Of a stretch of DNA of 64,000 nucleotides, positions 1 through 8,194 are shown piece after piece; position 1 is the stretch's first letter; every line of letters begins with the position of its first letter. The notes under the pieces were generated by a model that was given only the letters and a program-made list of their open reading frames with translations, had not been told where the DNA came from and did not search any database. The DNA is from Rheinheimera riviphila (GTDB lineage: Bacteria; Pseudomonadota; Gammaproteobacteria; Enterobacterales; Alteromonadaceae): contig NZ_SACS01000022.1 of NCBI RefSeq assembly GCF_004005945.1, positions 1-64,000 on the forward strand, written 5' to 3'. Both the position numbers and the translations under genes were made by a program.

Positions 1-230
1 GGCCATGGAGGCAGTGTAGTCCCACCACCACTATTGGGAGTAAGAATTGTCCCGTCTTGAATATCGCTTTTTAGTAATTGACTCGCTTCGTTTGAAATCG
101 TGACTTTTTCACCTGGCTGTAAAGGATTGCTTGGAGCAGATTCTAAACCCAAGCTGTTTTGAGCTGCTCTCGCTGTAGTCTGTGGCGAAACATAATTGAG
201 ATAATTCCCTAATTTTGTTTGGATATCCAT
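1..230 (-). CDS. hypothetical protein, 3' end cut by the window edge
   Basis: The reading frame opens with an ATG (complement 228-230) that overlaps the TAA of the upstream XRE regulator by one base (TAATG), so the two are probably translationally coupled. The visible 76 residues start MDIQTKLGNYLNYV, contain the stretch GEKVTISNEASQLLKSD and end in a Ser/Gly/Thr/Pro-rich segment. I see no signal peptide or membrane segment. The 'VTISNEASQLL' stretch faintly recalls short flagellar or secretion-associated proteins, but that is too weak to name a function. The gene continues beyond base 1. Confidence 0.6.
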   Translation of the reverse strand, partial: MDIQTKLGNYLNYVSPQTTARAAQNSLGLESAPSNPLQPGEKVTISNEASQLLKSDIQDGTILTPNSGGGTTLPPW

Positions 231-634
231 TACTGGCCTCTTTTAGTGATTTTCATGTAGATTTTATACAGGAAGTGCGTTGGTAACATGCGGGTCAAGA
301 CTTTCGGCATTTTCGCGACCACAAGCTCTTTTTGAGAAGCATCCTCAACATTGTTGTCATCCTCGCTGTCCAAAAATCCGTTTTCGAACAAGAAGCTTAA
401 TGATAACTCTAACCAGCGCTCCATTTTTATCTTGTCCATATCATTATCATCCTTTGGTCGTGCGCAAGCTATCCACCGCTGTAGAACATACACAGTTGGT
501 ACACTTTGGTTTTTCTCCAACTTATGGACATACGACTTACTTATACCCACCATACCGGCAAAAGTGCTTGCGTCCAAACCTGTGTTTTTTCTAAGTTCGT
601 ATAACTTACAACCAATGTCCACTATATTCCACAC
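230..634 (-). CDS. XRE-family helix-turn-helix regulator
   Basis: A 134-residue protein with a Cro/C1-type helix-turn-helix near the N-terminus (about residues 10-50). It reads LYELRKNTGLDASTFAGMVG, followed by ISKSYVHKLEKNQSVPT, the usual pattern of scaffold helix, recognition helix and a Lys-Asn-rich loop. The remainder is acidic in the middle (DSEDDNNVED) and basic at the end, with no second recognisable domain. The start used is a GTG at complement 632-634; a GTG four codons later is an alternative and neither has a strong ribosome-binding site. It overlaps the next gene by one base, so it probably controls the small operon it leads. Base composition is AT-richer than the rest of the window, which suggests acquired DNA. 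Confidence 0.7.
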   Translation of the reverse strand: MWNIVDIGCKLYELRKNTGLDASTFAGMVGISKSYVHKLEKNQSVPTVYVLQRWIACARPKDDNDMDKIKMERWLELSLSFLFENGFLDSEDDNNVEDASQKELVVAKMPKVLTRMLPTHFLYKIYMKITKRGQ

Positions 635-639
635 CCGAT

Positions 640-1440
640 CTGCATTGTAAGAAAACTATCGACTATTTATAACATCGAATGTTCATTAAATAAACAGTTA
701 TGGCCAATAGTAGACGCACCTTTATGTACTATTAAAGCTGGATGTCGGGATGAGCGGGCATGGATGTTTCGTATTCTAGCCTCTTTTCTATACCTATCGC
801 CAAATCCAGGTTCTTTCTTTGGCGACTGGAGTGACGATCGCTGCATTGGTATTTTCAACAAACTTACGGACACGTAAAAATATACCGGATCACGTCGATT
901 TAAGTTCAGGCATTACCACGAGCAATTTAATCGCGTTGTTGTTTGAGCAAATAATCAATCTTTTACATAAGACTGGTGAACATTTTGACATCCTGCATCA
1001 CGGCCAAAGAAGCGCTCACTTGCTACCTGCTTTTGTATAGGGTTTCTGGCTGCAGTGCTGACGAATTAAAATTTAGTGAATAGACATACATCAAATCACA
1101 GGGCTCAATGATGACATTGTACTGGATGCGTTTTTATCAAATGACTGGCTTAGAAGTGTCGTTCTGTGTTTCATTGCTCCTGTGGTTGTCTCATGAGCGT
1201 GCTGCAGCGAAAGAACTGCTCTTTTGGATGGCCTATTCGCAAAGCATAAAAAGCAGGCGCATGATATTCGCTTTACGACGTATGTTACCTCTGGAGTACA
1301 TCAAGGAATATCTTAGTGGGCGTGTTGATATCACGATTTCAAATGTCCGTGAGGCGAATTTCGACCTTTTTTACAACGAGAACTGATACCACTTGGTTCG
1401 ATTACATATCACTCAGTAACATAGTGACAAAAAAACTTCG
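640..1440 (+). pseudogene. gene-poor stretch with broken plus-strand coding fragments
   Basis: About 860 bases between the XRE gene and the hydrolase hold no convincing intact gene. On the plus strand several protein-like fragments lie in different frames and are interrupted by stops. Examples are DERAWMFRILASFLYLSPNP near 750-805, ITGLNDDIVLDAFLSNDW near 1095-1150, and LLDGLFAKHKKQAHDIRFTT near 1217-1277. Successive fragments switch frame, as expected for one or two old genes disrupted by frameshifts. I cannot assign a family. The alternative is that these are chance frames in AT-rich intergenic DNA. Confidence 0.3.
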
Positions 1441-1456
1441 ACCTCAGCTGGGCGAA

Positions 1457-1478
1457 CCGCCTGCAAACAAGCAGGCGG
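1457..1478. terminator. perfect 8-bp stem-loop downstream of the S33-type hydrolase gene
   Basis: CCGCCTGC, loop AAACAA, GCAGGCGG. It sits 29 bases beyond the stop codon of the minus-strand hydrolase gene. There is no uridine run on either strand, so it is at best a weak or Rho-assisted terminator or an mRNA 3'-end stabiliser. Confidence 0.4.
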
Positions 1479-1506
1479 CATCGTCGCTTAAATCACTGAG
1501 CCTAAA

Positions 1507-3102
1507 TCACTTAGCCGCTGAGAGTTGCAAGTCCGGGATAGGTAGTTCAATCAGGTGCTTATCGACTTTTCCGCTGGCTAAAAATTGTTGGATAAGCTTG
1601 AGCACTTGCGGCGAACTTTCCAGCAAATTGTGGCCGCCGTAACGCACTGTCACCAGTTGTTTTGCGGTGAGTCCGGCCACTGCCTGTTGTTGCTCGGCCA
1701 GATAAGTGCGGCCATCGAGGGTGCCGCTGAACACCAGCGTGGGGATGGCGTGGGTGGCTTCCTGACGAAAGGCTTCGCCCAAATCAAGTCCCGGGATGCT
1801 GCCGTTTAACTGTGGCATTGGGAAATTCAGCATGCCGCCGATCAGAGCGCTTGGTTGCTGCTGATTGAACAACAACTGCCGCTTTGGGGAAATACCGGAT
1901 GCCAGATCGGTCATTAATGGCATTAATCGTAGCTGGATTGGGCCGGCAGCGAATCCGTCAAAGATGCCACTGCTGATAAGCTCGGTGAGTATGGGCTTCA
2001 TCGCCTCGGGTTGTGCTTGTAAACCTTGATATAACTGCAATAACTGACCCAAACGCTGGTTTGGATCGGCCAAAGACATCGAGGTCAGCAGCTGTAAATG
2101 AAGGCTCTGAAACAAAAATGGACTAGTTTTACCGTCGGCCTGCGGCAGGTTGAGCTCAATAGGGGTGCGTTTTAGTTGGGTCAGCACTTGCTGCATAAGC
2201 GCTGCAATATCCGGCCAGAGGGCTTGCTGAGCTGGGTCCAGCGCAATCAGTTGCTGCACGCGCTGTAAATACAAACTGGTTTGAGCCGGCAGCTTCACGG
2301 TTTGGTCCAAGCCTTCGACACTGGCAAGTATCAGTTTATCCAGCCGTTCCGGCATTATTTTGCTGGCCGCCAATGCCAGATGCGTGCCATAGGAAATGCC
2401 CCATAATGTGAGTTTGTTGGCACCCAGATGCTGACGCAAATCATCTAAATCCAATGCATTTTGTACTGTGGTATATCCGAGCACGTCCGCGCCTTGTTGC
2501 TGCCAAAACTGGCTACACTCCTGAGTCGCCTGTTGGTGCAGTGCGCTGAATTTTGGTTCGTCCAGCGGTTGCTGATCCTTGGAATGAGTAACCGGTACCA
2601 CCACCTTCGACACACAATTTGGCATGTCGGCGGACAAACCGGTGCCGCGCTGGTCCAGCGCTATCACATCAGCATGCTGGCTTAAACCGGTAAACAGCGG
2701 ATAGCGTGGACCTTTTGCGGTGTGAATGCCTGAACCGCCAGGGCCACCGGCCAGATACACCACCGGCGAGCCCGGTTGGTCGGTGTGTGCCGGAAAACGC
2801 ACATAATGTAGTTTCAGCTGACGGCTACCCGCACGCTGGCGATTTTCCGGCACCATAAAAAAACCGCTGAATGCGGCAATGCTCTCGCCGTTGCCAGCAG
2901 TAAACTGAATGGGGGTTTCGTTGGCGTACAGCCGTGGTTTTTTGCTGACTGCCGCCGCTGTCACAGCGTTGCTATCGATACCACTAAAAGTCAGAGCATG
3001 CGCCGGAAAAACGCTCGCCCCAACAGCACTGATGCTCAGCAACAATACCCGACCAAAATTTTTGCGGTATTGACCGCTTGTACTTATATATTTCAATAAC
3101 AT
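1507..3102 (-). CDS. secreted alpha/beta hydrolase, TAP / proline-iminopeptidase-like (S33)
   Basis: A predicted exported serine hydrolase of the tripeptidyl-aminopeptidase / prolyl-aminopeptidase group (peptidase family S33), which removes N-terminal residues or short peptides. The 531-residue product begins MLLKYISTS and has a signal peptide ending near PAHA (residue 36). The oxyanion-hole motif GGPGGSG lies at 119-125 and DQRGTG at about 150-155. The nucleophile elbow GISYGT puts Ser at 237, the acid is Asp463 in SGTLDGR, and the base is His491 in YGGHNLL. A C-terminal TAP-like domain is implied. The start was chosen because GGAG lies eight bases upstream; an earlier in-frame start at 3228 would bury the signal peptide behind 42 extra residues. 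It is transcribed away from the LytTR gene. Substrate specificity cannot be read from sequence. Confidence 0.85.
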   Translation of the reverse strand: MLLKYISTSGQYRKNFGRVLLLSISAVGASVFPAHALTFSGIDSNAVTAAAVSKKPRLYANETPIQFTAGNGESIAAFSGFFMVPENRQRAGSRQLKLHYVRFPAHTDQPGSPVVYLAGGPGGSGIHTAKGPRYPLFTGLSQHADVIALDQRGTGLSADMPNCVSKVVVPVTHSKDQQPLDEPKFSALHQQATQECSQFWQQQGADVLGYTTVQNALDLDDLRQHLGANKLTLWGISYGTHLALAASKIMPERLDKLILASVEGLDQTVKLPAQTSLYLQRVQQLIALDPAQQALWPDIAALMQQVLTQLKRTPIELNLPQADGKTSPFLFQSLHLQLLTSMSLADPNQRLGQLLQLYQGLQAQPEAMKPILTELISSGIFDGFAAGPIQLRLMPLMTDLASGISPKRQLLFNQQQPSALIGGMLNFPMPQLNGSIPGLDLGEAFRQEATHAIPTLVFSGTLDGRTYLAEQQQAVAGLTAKQLVTVRYGGHNLLESSPQVLKLIQQFLASGKVDKHLIELPIPDLQLSAAK

Positions 3103-3260
3103 AACATGCTCTCCTTGGTTTACTTTGTTGTAGTAAAGCAAGACCGTTCCAGCACGGCGAGTGCTATTCTGCCAGCGGTATCGGAATGTACAGCGCAATC
3201 GCTGAACGGTGGTGCTTTTCCCGCTCAAAGGCGGACTTTTTTCACCCTATGGAGTTGTAA

Positions 3261-4919
3261 ATGCAGACGTCGGATCCGGCCAAACTTCGTTTTTCCCGTT
3301 ATGGTGCGGGCACGCTACTCCTGTTGTTTGTAGCTTGCCTGTGGCTGGTGTTGCGCCAACCAATGACGCCGCCGCAGTTGCAACCGCTGGAGATTGCCGC
3401 CTGGTGTGATGGTCAGCAAGTTCAGACCATGCCTACAGACTTTCGCGAAGTAGGCTGTCAGCAACAAAACGAAGTGACTGCGGATCCACAACATCGGCTG
3501 CTGTGGCTGCAGCTGCCATTTGAGCTGCCATTTGAAAAAAACCAGCAGTCAACCAGCCCCGCCGCTGTTGAGGCAGCACCACCGCAAGCTCTGTTTATTA
3601 GCGCCAGAGCCTCCAGTGCGGTGTATCTGAATGGCCAGTTGATCGGTCGCAATGGCCGGCCTGGTCTGGCGGCAGATGAAGTGCCGGGGGCGATGGACAG
3701 CCGTTTTTATCTGCCAGCGTCCTTATTGCGCCCTGGTCATAATCAACTGGTGCTGCAAATGTCAGCCCAGCATGGTTGGCTGACGTTAGCGCAACCCATT
3801 CATTTTATTGGTATTGGCCCCTATAGCGATGCCAATGCGCATCTGCAGCGGCACAGTGAACTGGGGTTGGTGCTGCTCGGCATTCTGCTGACCGGGCTGT
3901 TGTATTTCAGCGTATTGGCGCTGCGTAGTCAGCACTCAGGCCCGTTTGTTGATACCAATTCGTCGACCATGCCAAGGCGTTGGCAGGATACGCTGCTGGC
4001 GCTGCTGTGTTTTTTTGCCGCCGGTCAGTTATGGTTGGAAATGGTGCGGGGTCTGGTGGGGTATCTGTATCCGCTGCATGACCTGCGGCTGCTGGCCATT
4101 TTGTTTTGTGCCTGCGGTTTTGGCTGTTGTCTGTTGCTGCTTACAGCGCTGCGTTATCAACGGGCACAATGGCATTACTGGCTGACAGCCACAGTGCTGC
4201 TGACACTGCCGGTGCTGGTATGGCTGGACAGTTTTGATGCGCGTATTGCAGTCGCAACTTTATTACCCATTTGTATTGCAGCCTTGTTGGCTACACTACG
4301 CTGGCGCATCGCTGATAAGCAGGAAGATCCGGCTGCTGACGGTGCCGGTAGCAGTGCCTTGTTATTGTTGTTGTACGTACTGCTCGCGGTACTGCTAACC
4401 GGTATCTTCCAGGAAATCCTGGCTTTTGTGCTGCTGACGCTGCTGCTGTGCGCGTTGTTTATTGAGCAGGCGGTGCAACATCAGCATCAACAACAGTTAC
4501 AACTGGCCGATCAGCAGTTAATTCAGCAATTGCAACTTCAGCTCCAACAACACAGGGTCCCCGAACCAACGGCGAATCTGACGTTAGCCAGCGCCGGTAA
4601 AGTGCAGTTATTGCCGGTTGATGAAATTGCTTATTGTCAGGCGGCGCGCGACTATAGTGAAATCTGGCTGCTGGACGGTCGTCAACAGCTCTATAGCGGC
4701 ACCCTGAGAGCGCTGGAAGAGCAATTACCGGCGCGGTTTATCCGGGTGCACCGCTCTTACCTGGTGAATGTCCGGCACGTCCGGCAATTTCGCACCACCA
4801 CCGATGCCGACAGTGGCAGCGGTGCGGTGTTATTGCTGGCCAGCGGCCAACAGGTGCCGGTCAGCCGCCGGTTGATCCCCGCAGTGCGCAGCGCCATGCA
4901 GGAGGTTGTTGCGGCTTAG
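3261..4919 (+). CDS. membrane-anchored LytTR-type transcriptional regulator
   Basis: A 552-residue protein. Residues 1-35 contain the first hydrophobic segment. A beta-rich extracytoplasmic region of about 150 residues follows, with jelly-roll-like features such as SARASSAVYLNGQLIGRNGR. A cluster of about seven transmembrane helices lies from about residue 195 to 400 and a short Gln-rich coiled coil at about 405-435. The C-terminal LytTR DNA-binding domain (about 440-550) carries the family pattern VDEIAYCQAARDYSEIWL, RFIRVHRSYLVNV and VPVSRR. The architecture resembles 7TM receptors with an extracellular 7TMR-DISM-like sensor directly coupled to LytTR, a one-component membrane regulator. The start has GGAG ten bases upstream. 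It converges with the borosin-type methyltransferase gene, with only 10 bases between the stop codons. Confidence 0.8.
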   Translation: MQTSDPAKLRFSRYGAGTLLLLFVACLWLVLRQPMTPPQLQPLEIAAWCDGQQVQTMPTDFREVGCQQQNEVTADPQHRLLWLQLPFELPFEKNQQSTSPAAVEAAPPQALFISARASSAVYLNGQLIGRNGRPGLAADEVPGAMDSRFYLPASLLRPGHNQLVLQMSAQHGWLTLAQPIHFIGIGPYSDANAHLQRHSELGLVLLGILLTGLLYFSVLALRSQHSGPFVDTNSSTMPRRWQDTLLALLCFFAAGQLWLEMVRGLVGYLYPLHDLRLLAILFCACGFGCCLLLLTALRYQRAQWHYWLTATVLLTLPVLVWLDSFDARIAVATLLPICIAALLATLRWRIADKQEDPAADGAGSSALLLLLYVLLAVLLTGIFQEILAFVLLTLLLCALFIEQAVQHQHQQQLQLADQQLIQQLQLQLQQHRVPEPTANLTLASAGKVQLLPVDEIAYCQAARDYSEIWLLDGRQQLYSGTLRALEEQLPARFIRVHRSYLVNVRHVRQFRTTTDADSGSGAVLLLASGQQVPVSRRLIPAVRSAMQEVVAA

Positions 4920-4929
4920 CGCTGATGCT

Positions 4930-5787
4930 TCAGTTGCTAATCTCAGCGGCCTGATATTCGCCCTCAGGAACTTCAAACTCTGCAGCGGATGCTTCGGCTT
5001 CCAGTTCGGCGGCGCGTATAGCTGCCAGCCGCGCCAGAACCTGCAAGTTTTTTTCAAGTTTGCGGGCAGGGGGCACCACCATGGTGGTTTTCAGGTTCAT
5101 CTCGGCGTCGGGTAATGCTGAGAGTGGTAAATGGGTGATCCGCGCTTGCTGAAAAGGCAGGCTGGCAGCTTCGTATAAAATCACTTCGTGATGAAGTGGA
5201 TAGTGCTCAGCCAGCAAGTCAACTAGCACCTGGCGATAGGCGCCGCCGGTGGCAAAACGGGCGTGGCTTTTATCGCCGGCGATGCCTACTTGCCACAACA
5301 CCAGATAGGCTGTGGGGTCGATATTACGTTGATAAAACATATACTGGCTGGCTTCAAAATACTGACAACCGACTTTACCCGGGTCAATGCCAAGTTCAGC
5401 ATGTAAACAGTCAGCAGAGCTGATACCAGGCTCCATATGAGCGGTGTAACCTTCGGCGCGAGCCAGTTCAATCACCTTATGTGGTGCGTAAGCAAAGACG
5501 CCGGGGTGACCATAAAAAGCACAAACCACCTTTTTGCCGAGCCGCACTTCGACTAGCATTAAATCAATCATCTCTTGATAGGTTACATGGCGCGATTTAC
5601 CTTCAGCATACAGCGGCGCAAAACTACGCACATCTGGATGCATTTCTTTGAGCCAAAGTTCGGTAATTCCATCGGCCACCCCGGCAAAGACCACATCGGC
5701 ATTTTCAATATAACTGCGTGATAACGGGCTGATATGCGAACCTAACGTAATACCGGTGCCAACGATCACAATGCTGCCTGGCTGCAT
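4930..5787 (-). CDS. borosin-type peptide backbone alpha-N-methyltransferase (tetrapyrrole-methylase fold)
   Basis: A 285-residue SAM-dependent enzyme. The N-terminus (IVIVGTGITLGSHISPLSR) and the YGHPGVF and MEPGIS blocks mark the tetrapyrrole-methylase (class III) superfamily. The rest resembles borosin alpha-N-methyltransferases such as SonM of Shewanella oneidensis: LSRSYIENADVVF, FEASQYMFY, LWQVGIAGD and HEVILYEAASLP. Tyr60, Arg66, Tyr70 and Tyr92 have exactly the 6-4-22 spacing of the catalytic Tyr66/Arg72/Tyr76/Tyr98 set of OphMA (recalled from the literature). Cobalamin and siroheme methylases lack this arrangement. No precursor domain is fused. After the catalytic fold comes an Ala/Glu-rich tail of about 30 residues. 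AAGGAA precedes the ATG. It is the last gene of a four-gene operon headed by a candidate precursor peptide, implying a split borosin pathway that methylates peptide-bond nitrogens. Function is inferred and the substrate unproven. Confidence 0.85.
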   Translation of the reverse strand: MQPGSIVIVGTGITLGSHISPLSRSYIENADVVFAGVADGITELWLKEMHPDVRSFAPLYAEGKSRHVTYQEMIDLMLVEVRLGKKVVCAFYGHPGVFAYAPHKVIELARAEGYTAHMEPGISSADCLHAELGIDPGKVGCQYFEASQYMFYQRNIDPTAYLVLWQVGIAGDKSHARFATGGAYRQVLVDLLAEHYPLHHEVILYEAASLPFQQARITHLPLSALPDAEMNLKTTMVVPPARKLEKNLQVLARLAAIRAAELEAEASAAEFEVPEGEYQAAEISN

Positions 5788-5829
5788 GGGAATTCCTTAG
5801 AGTGTTATCAAATGAAACTGCTGTTAAGT

Positions 5830-6438
5830 TCAGGCTTCAGCCAGAGCGGGTTGCGGTTTGTCAAATTGTTGTTCGGAAAATTGCTGGCTGAGTGTGCGCA
5901 GGTAGCTGATGTTGTCGGCAGTTGCATGTAATAAATAGCTATTGAGCTCAGCACTTTTTTTAAGCGCAGCAGGGGCGTCAACAAAACCAAAGTGTTTGAT
6001 ATGTTTCACGGCGCCAAGGTTGCGTGGGTCAACACAGGCCAATAACGCAGGCACTTTTGCGTCAGTAAAACAATGTAAAAACAATGCAGTCAAAGCTTCG
6101 TCGGCGTAACCTAAACCGCGGGCCGTGGCACTTAATATAATACCAAGTTCATAGGGAGCTTCTACAAAGGGTTTGGCTATCAACGAGATAAAACCAATGG
6201 CATCAGTTTGACCCGTCAATTGGATGGCAAAAAAATGCCAGCCGGAATCGGCTTTTTCGGTTTTTTTTAGGCAATTTTTAAAGAACACGGCACTTTGTTC
6301 TTTTTCATAACAAGGCCCGATATATTGCATCGTGACAGGATCAGCATGCAGCCTTTGATAAAGCTCCAGTTCTGAAGACGCAAGTACAGATAAACTTAAA
6401 CGAACGCTTTGAATACACTTTTGAATAGGGTAGATCAT
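5830..6438 (-). CDS. GNAT-family N-acetyltransferase (RimJ/RimL-like) in the borosin operon
   Basis: A 202-residue acetyl-CoA-dependent acetyltransferase of the RimJ/RimL branch. RLSLSVLASSELELYQRLHA forms the N-terminal strand and helix, GFISLI and YELGIILS form the central strands, and ARGLGYADEAL is the acetyl-CoA pyrophosphate-binding loop (R/Q-x-x-G-x-G/A). CVDPRNLGAVKHIKHFGF is the typical final motif with the Asn and the bulge before the last strand. Its ATG overlaps the stop of the GGDEF gene (ATGA), so the two are translationally coupled. The methyltransferase gene starts 42 bases downstream. Members acetylate protein N-termini, antibiotics or small amines. Because of its position it may tailor the peptide product or give self-protection, but this is inference. 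Confidence 0.8.
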   Translation of the reverse strand: MIYPIQKCIQSVRLSLSVLASSELELYQRLHADPVTMQYIGPCYEKEQSAVFFKNCLKKTEKADSGWHFFAIQLTGQTDAIGFISLIAKPFVEAPYELGIILSATARGLGYADEALTALFLHCFTDAKVPALLACVDPRNLGAVKHIKHFGFVDAPAALKKSAELNSYLLHATADNISYLRTLSQQFSEQQFDKPQPALAEA

Positions 6439-8186
6439 AGGACGGCAGTAGCGCTTTCTTTTTGTTGCGTAGGTTCAAATAGCGTCACTTTATTACGCCC
6501 CTGATTTTTTGACAAATAAAGGGCGATATCGGCATCTCGGAACAGTTGCCGTAGTTCATAACCAGAGCGGTCGGAACATGTGACACCAAAGCTGGCGGTT
6601 ATTTTAATGGGGTAGCCACTACCGTTACAGTCAATTTCTTCTATTGCATCACGTAAAATTTCGGCTAATAAAGCGGCTTTTTCGGCGGTACAGGCTGGTA
6701 AAAAGATGGCAAATTCTTCACCTCCAATACGGCCAAAAATATCCACATTACGCACGAACTGTCGGCAATGGCTAACAACAGCTTTTAACACCCAATCGCC
6801 GGTTAAATGACCATATAGGTCGTTCACTTGTTTAAACCAATCTAAATCAAAAATAATAAAAGCATCAGTCTGGCTTGTGGTTTTACTGCTACTAAGTAGT
6901 AGAGCAACTACTTTGGTAAAATAATATCTATTACTAATACCAACTAAACTATCGTTTTCAGCAATTTTCCGGTAAATGCGGGTATTACGAAATGCTCTAA
7001 AGGCAAAATAGCCCAATACCATTAAGATTGTTAAAAGCAGAGTAATAAACAGTTTTTTATTGTCATTTTCTACAGTCGCCAGTTCATTCTCAAGCGTTAG
7101 TAAAGTGTTGCTTTTTTCTAGCAGTGCAATCTGTTGGTTTTTATTTATGATTTCGTTTTTTGCCAAGTTGTAAGCGGTTTGCTGTAGCGAGATGGTGTTT
7201 TTGAATATTTTATCCGCTTCAATATATTGCTTATAAAATTTAAGTGCAGTGCTGGTGTTACCAAGCTTTTCTTCAATTTCTGCTTTTAATTTTAAACCAT
7301 TGACCATTGGCTCACTTGAGAATGATATGTTTTTAATTTTAAAAAAATTATCAAGGGTTTTGCTAGCGGTGACGGTGTCATTTAAAAAATACTGCGCCTG
7401 ACTCAATGTAACGTAATAGTGTCCTACTAAATGGACCGGGCCAATATCTTCGGCAGCACGCTTATGAAAATTCAGTACACTTTCAGCTTTTTCGAATTCT
7501 TTATGAAACAGATGGTACTTTGCAACCAACACCTGACCATACAATGCCATAATTGGTAGATTATGGCTTTTACAGTAATTTATACCATTCTGTATTTGAC
7601 TTAATTCAATTTTCTCTGGAGTCAGCTCTTGCGTACTGTAATTGTTGTAAAACAAGGCATTACAACGAGATAGTCCTTGAACGCCAGTATCCAGCAGTTC
7701 CTGACTAGTATCTATTGTCTCCTGATAAAGCTTTAACGTCATATAGGTAATGATTGCTTGCACTTTTACACTTGGTTTTAATTCTGGATTTGAAACTTTA
7801 TCAACAAGCTCAGATGCCTGGAACAAATAGCTAAAAGCAGCAGTCATATTTTGTTTAACGGTCATGACATTAGAGAGCAATAACAGAGTACGATATTGTA
7901 AATCAACAGAATTTCCAGTGATCAATGCTTGTTGGTACAGTCGGATTGCTTCATCATGATCGCCGATGACTTGCGTCTGGGAACCTAGGAGATAATAATA
8001 ATATTGTTGCTGATTTTCTGTCAGTTTGTGTTTGGAGATTTGTTTTAATAATATTTGTAGTTCGCTGGGATTTGACGTTCTTGCTTTATCTGCTCGATCA
8101 AATAAAGAGTCTAAACTGGGTTCTGCTGAAGATGGTACTGCTACAAACAGCAATACCACGCTCAAAAGTGTAAGAAGCTTTTTCAC
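6435..8186 (-). CDS. TPR-repeat membrane diguanylate cyclase (GGDEF)
   Basis: A 583-residue protein with a signal peptide (first about 21 residues, LLSVVLLFVAVPSSA) and an extracytoplasmic helical region with TPR-like repeats (about 25-350). A short coiled coil and one transmembrane helix follow (LFITLLLTILMVLGYFAF, near 385-405). The C-terminal GGDEF domain contains SLVGISNR, FDLDWFKQVND and the active site GGEEF at 488-492. RNVD at 479-482, five residues ahead, matches the allosteric inhibitory I-site. It is therefore probably an active, product-inhibited diguanylate cyclase making c-di-GMP. Translation starts at a GTG eight bases after the stop of the candidate precursor gene, without a clear ribosome-binding site, which suggests coupling. 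It overlaps the acetyltransferase gene by four bases. No EAL domain is present. Confidence 0.88.
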   Translation of the reverse strand: MKKLLTLLSVVLLFVAVPSSAEPSLDSLFDRADKARTSNPSELQILLKQISKHKLTENQQQYYYYLLGSQTQVIGDHDEAIRLYQQALITGNSVDLQYRTLLLLSNVMTVKQNMTAAFSYLFQASELVDKVSNPELKPSVKVQAIITYMTLKLYQETIDTSQELLDTGVQGLSRCNALFYNNYSTQELTPEKIELSQIQNGINYCKSHNLPIMALYGQVLVAKYHLFHKEFEKAESVLNFHKRAAEDIGPVHLVGHYYVTLSQAQYFLNDTVTASKTLDNFFKIKNISFSSEPMVNGLKLKAEIEEKLGNTSTALKFYKQYIEADKIFKNTISLQQTAYNLAKNEIINKNQQIALLEKSNTLLTLENELATVENDNKKLFITLLLTILMVLGYFAFRAFRNTRIYRKIAENDSLVGISNRYYFTKVVALLLSSSKTTSQTDAFIIFDLDWFKQVNDLYGHLTGDWVLKAVVSHCRQFVRNVDIFGRIGGEEFAIFLPACTAEKAALLAEILRDAIEEIDCNGSGYPIKITASFGVTCSDRSGYELRQLFRDADIALYLSKNQGRNKVTLFEPTQQKESATAVL

Positions 8187-8194
8187 TTTAATTA

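Noticed and set aside
667-873. Minus-strand open frame of 68 codons upstream of the XRE gene
   Set aside because: No start-site signal and basic low-information sequence; the opposite strand reads more like protein, so neither is convincing as intact.
4930-5787. Cobalamin or siroheme biosynthesis methylase
   Set aside because: The fold is shared, but LSRSYIENAD, FEASQYMFY, LWQVGIAGD and the Tyr/Arg/Tyr/Tyr spacing fit borosin enzymes, and no cobalamin genes are nearby.
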